In this document: in pieces, positions 61,885-64,000 of the stretch | How the letters are laid out: every line of letters starts with the position of its first letter | Numbering within the stretch: position 1 is the stretch's first letter | DNA from: Hermatobates lingyangjiaoensis | Taxonomy: Eukaryota > Arthropoda > Insecta > Hemiptera > Hermatobatidae | Length of the DNA stretch: 64,000 nucleotides | NCBI GenBank assembly: GCA_026182355.1 | Contig: JAPFBL010000084.1 | Coordinates: 13,293,001-13,357,000, forward strand | Direction of reading: 5' to 3' | The notes under the pieces: generated by a model | What the model was told of the DNA's origin: nothing | Database searches by the model: none | What the model saw: only the letters and a program-made list of their open reading frames with translations | Position numbers and translations under genes: made by a program

Positions 61885-61930
<46 letters not shown>
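61786..61930 (-). repeat. Partial copy of the 17 kb fold-back tail
   Basis: ATCAATGATCAAACCACAAT, then CTTTCAACCGTAACAAGCGG and the TTTCACGTGTTTATGTGAAA hairpin (61866-61885), as at 16964-17152 but with one arm only. TA microsatellites lie on both sides. Confidence 0.8.
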
Positions 61931-61931
<1 letters not shown>

Positions 61932-62545
61932 TCGAAAAAAAAACGACTTTGGGGACCTCAAAACATGTAAATTTCGAATCAAATTTTGTCACCATCATTA
62001 TACTTTGATATATCAATATTAATCAGTAAATATTTTTACTGATATTGATCAATATATCAGTAAAAATTCATTAATTATGTTTAAACAAGTGCTTGTAGCA
62101 GGTTCTTGGCGTATCATTATGAATCCCTAATCCTCGTTTTATTACTGCTTGGATTATTGGTAGAAGTGTAGTATCATCTCTTTCTTTCAATACTTTGTTT
62201 GAAATGTTGAGATGATGATTGTATGCCCGTCCCAAATAGGACTATTTTCAAATAGTTTCGAAAAACAAATAGTTTCCATAGTGAAATCAGGTATGACGAA
62301 ATGAAAAATTGTATCTCGCCAAATTTATTAAACCTAATTTTACATTTATTTTAAAGTAATAATTCTAAATATTTTTTTTAAATAAATATAGAATATGTTT
62401 TATCAGAAATCACAATTGATACAAACAGAACGTCAAAATATGCACAGAAAACCTTGGAAATATCACTGCTTGCAATAAACTTGAAACGATGGAACTGTTT
62501 ACAAAGTTAAATAACGACGTTCAGTGTCATTACGATCGTCTAGCA

Positions 62546-62979
62546 CAGGTATGGGGAAGTCTGCATGTGGCCTTTTGAATCATAAAGTGCAGCCTGCTGC
62601 GGTTTGTTGAGAAAAATGTTTCAAAATATAAAGAATTACAATTCTGGCAATAAAGACAAAAAATTCTGAAATTTAGGAAGAAGACTATTTCTCAATCATT
62701 ATTTGAAAAATCTCAGCTTTTAGAAAATGATTTTCCTGAGTTAACAAAGGTGATAAATGAAGGCAATGAGGACACTATTTTCATCTTTTTCTTTCATCTT
62801 TCAATCTTTTGAAAGACGCGAAACAGTTTTAGATGCACTGATCGAGTAATATAATGATAGATTCAAGGATTTTACAATATAACTATTATATAAGAATTTG
62901 TTTATCCATTCGTTGTGGCCTTTTAGGTAAGTGGACAGTGCGAAATGTCCTTTACTCCAAGAAAGGTTCTCCACCCCTG
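62546..62979. mobile_element. hAT-type MITE with 8 bp target duplication
   Basis: The left end CAGGTATGGGGAAGTCTG and right end (inverted) CAGGGGTGGAGAACCTTT resemble CAGGGGT-type hAT termini. GTCTAGCA occurs exactly outside both ends (62538-62545 and 62980-62987), the 8 bp duplication of hAT insertions. The 434 bp element has no transposase; the GGCCTTTTGAATCATAAAGT text near the left end is common in such elements. It lies in amt intron 1. Confidence 0.85.
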
Positions 62980-63682
62980 GTCTAGCATAACCACGAACAA
63001 TTATACAAGATGCTTCTTCAATCATGATTGAAATGTGTACAATAGATGGTTTGTTAAAAGGCAATCCCAAAATCAACTGCTTATCGCTTGTTGAAGTGAC
63101 GAGGTTACAATCAAGAATTACTAGCTCAACTATTACTATATGACAGGCAGAGATCTGTGTCTGGTATTTTATTGAAAAAAGAAAGTGAAAAAATTTTGAA
63201 AATAATTTAAACTAACTAATTATTTTGTTACAAATTCTCTTCGAAAAATACTTTATCGATAAAATAATTTTAAGAATTAAACAAGAATGAACAATCTTAC
63301 CTTGAAAGTATTTACGTGATAAGATTGCACATCTTATTTAACTGTAACCAACAATCTCTGAGGTGCTAACAATAATAATTTTATATTTATAATAATTTTA
63401 ATTAATGTACTAAAGGAATCCCACCTTCTATTACTTTGAAATAAATGCACTTTGAAATTTTGCAGTGTTTTGAACTAGTGCAGTCAATAAATTTTACTCT
63501 TGAAATATCACATATTTTCAGAGATTCTTAAGAATTTAAATATCCTAACAAATTTTGTTTCCTGGGTTGTTTGAGCTTCATTTAAGATAGAAACCTAGTT
63601 TTAGTCTTAATATGAGTATAATATAATTCAAATTTTGAATTACGACTGAGTGCAAATAATTTTTTAGTTTATAAAATGGTAC

Positions 63683-63818
63683 CTGTTTGCATCGTAAATA
63701 TAATAAAAGCAGAAGTCATTATCCAATTACTATCTCCTGATGATACAAGATACAGGCTAGGAATATCTCTTTCAACCAGTGAGATATTTCTTTCCAAAAA
63801 GGTTGAATTTTCTTCCAT
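63683..63818 (-). CDS. Amt: amt exon 1: N-terminus and first membrane helix
   Basis: The ATG at 63818 starts MEENSTFLERNISLVERDIP; DSNWIMTSAFIIFTMQT follows as the start of helix 1. NST and NIS are possible N-glycosylation sites on the outside. DSNW-LTS-F-IF-MQ(T/A)G is the standard entry of animal Amt proteins. The donor ACAG|GTACCA splits a Gly codon. The first intron is 3.7 kb and holds a hAT MITE, a fold-back and a 1.6 kb-family copy. Confidence 0.9.
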
Positions 63819-64000
63819 TTCAGAATGATTTAAGGAAAGAAAATTTTGAAAATCTTAGTATGAATCTCCAAGGGTGCACTAGAATAAAGATATACTTGAA
63901 TAAGACAGTAGAAGGTTTTATAAAAAGATTTATACATGATTAACTTGTTTACTTCAAAAGGAATATTTGACTTGTCACGAAGGTTATTTGGGCTAATGAG

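Larger units (their letters stand above)
60739..62010 (+). mobile_element. 1.6 kb family copy G, 5'-truncated, with inserts
   Basis: Follows the order of the family's 3' two thirds (GAGACGTTTAGTGTCAAAAA, GTATGGCTTGTGTCC, GTAGCGTGTACACAAAC). It is interrupted in the CA/CACC microsatellite by TA repeats and two fold-back segments (61555-61930), then resumes with ACGACTTTGGGGACCTC. Strongly diverged. Confidence 0.65.
37536..63818 (-). other. Amt: Ammonium transporter (Amt/Mep family) locus, gene-level entry
   Basis: Ten exons join in phase into about 463 residues, the length of Amt proteins. The product is a polytopic plasma-membrane protein, usually 11 membrane helices and trimeric, that carries ammonium. 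The family landmarks are in order: QKNEVNIMMKN, FATTATTIVSGAMAER, GVVDIAGSGPVHLIGG, LWWGWLAFNSGS, DDPVGASAVHGMSGIWG, LFKGGGWYLLGVQ. Both pore histidines (GPVHL and AVHG) and the conserved Asp of VDIAG are kept. It is the Amt/Mep rather than the Rh type. Introns run from about 95 bp to 6.3 kb and are filled with mobile elements. All introns use GT-AG. Confidence 0.95.

Overview
This 64 kb window is AT-rich eukaryotic DNA with large introns and many old transposable elements. It contains no operons, ribosome binding sites or CRISPR. Intron-rich orthologues of animal genes, together with Helitron, Penelope-like, Polinton/Maverick-like, hAT and Merlin relics, point to an invertebrate. The BPTF protein reads closest to the arthropod NURF301 form. 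A chelicerate is plausible, but the sequence alone does not prove it.

There are three host genes. (1) Minus strand, 15633 to the left edge: the 5' half of BPTF/NURF301, the large subunit of the NURF chromatin remodeller. I could join nine exons in consistent phase. They cover the AT-hook, DDT domain, WHIM-type region, first PHD finger, acidic linker and the start of the conserved block after it. The gene continues beyond base 1. (2) Plus strand, 16525-18459: AIMP2, a scaffold of the multi-aminoacyl-tRNA-synthetase complex, complete in three exons. It is head-to-head with BPTF across about 0.9 kb that holds a palindromic E-box. (3) Minus strand, 63818 to at least 37536: an Amt/Mep-type ammonium transporter with ten phase-consistent exons. 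A possible last exon lies at 26455-26316, with a stop codon and an AATAAA after it.

The rest is introns and repeats. 1.2-2.7 kb: a MITE, a Penelope-like tail and a Helitron remnant. 6-7 kb: an inverted duplicate pair. 10.9-12.4 kb: a nearly complete non-autonomous Helitron with the end of a helicase gene. 17 kb: two fold-back elements. 19.2-20.6 kb: a non-LTR retrotransposon relic. 27.2-32.9 kb: a satellite array interrupted by two Helitrons and a composite repeat. 33.7-36.0 kb: a broken protein-primed type B DNA polymerase. 38.6-41.0 kb: Merlin and Penelope-like relics. 41-54 kb: several copies, some nested, of a 1.6 kb repeat shaped like a DINE-1/Helentron non-autonomous element. 45.2-47.5 kb: two Penelope-like GIY-YIG fragments. 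58.1 kb: a tRNA-derived SINE. 60.7-63 kb: a further 1.6 kb-family copy with fold-back inserts, and a hAT MITE with a perfect 8 bp target duplication.

The most unusual signals are hammerhead-ribozyme-like motifs in the fold-back/Penelope-like tails, a perfect 93 bp-arm palindrome, self-nested copies of the 1.6 kb family, and an amt exon fragment copied into the neighbouring intron. All calls come from reading translations, splice sites and repeats by eye; no database search was run.
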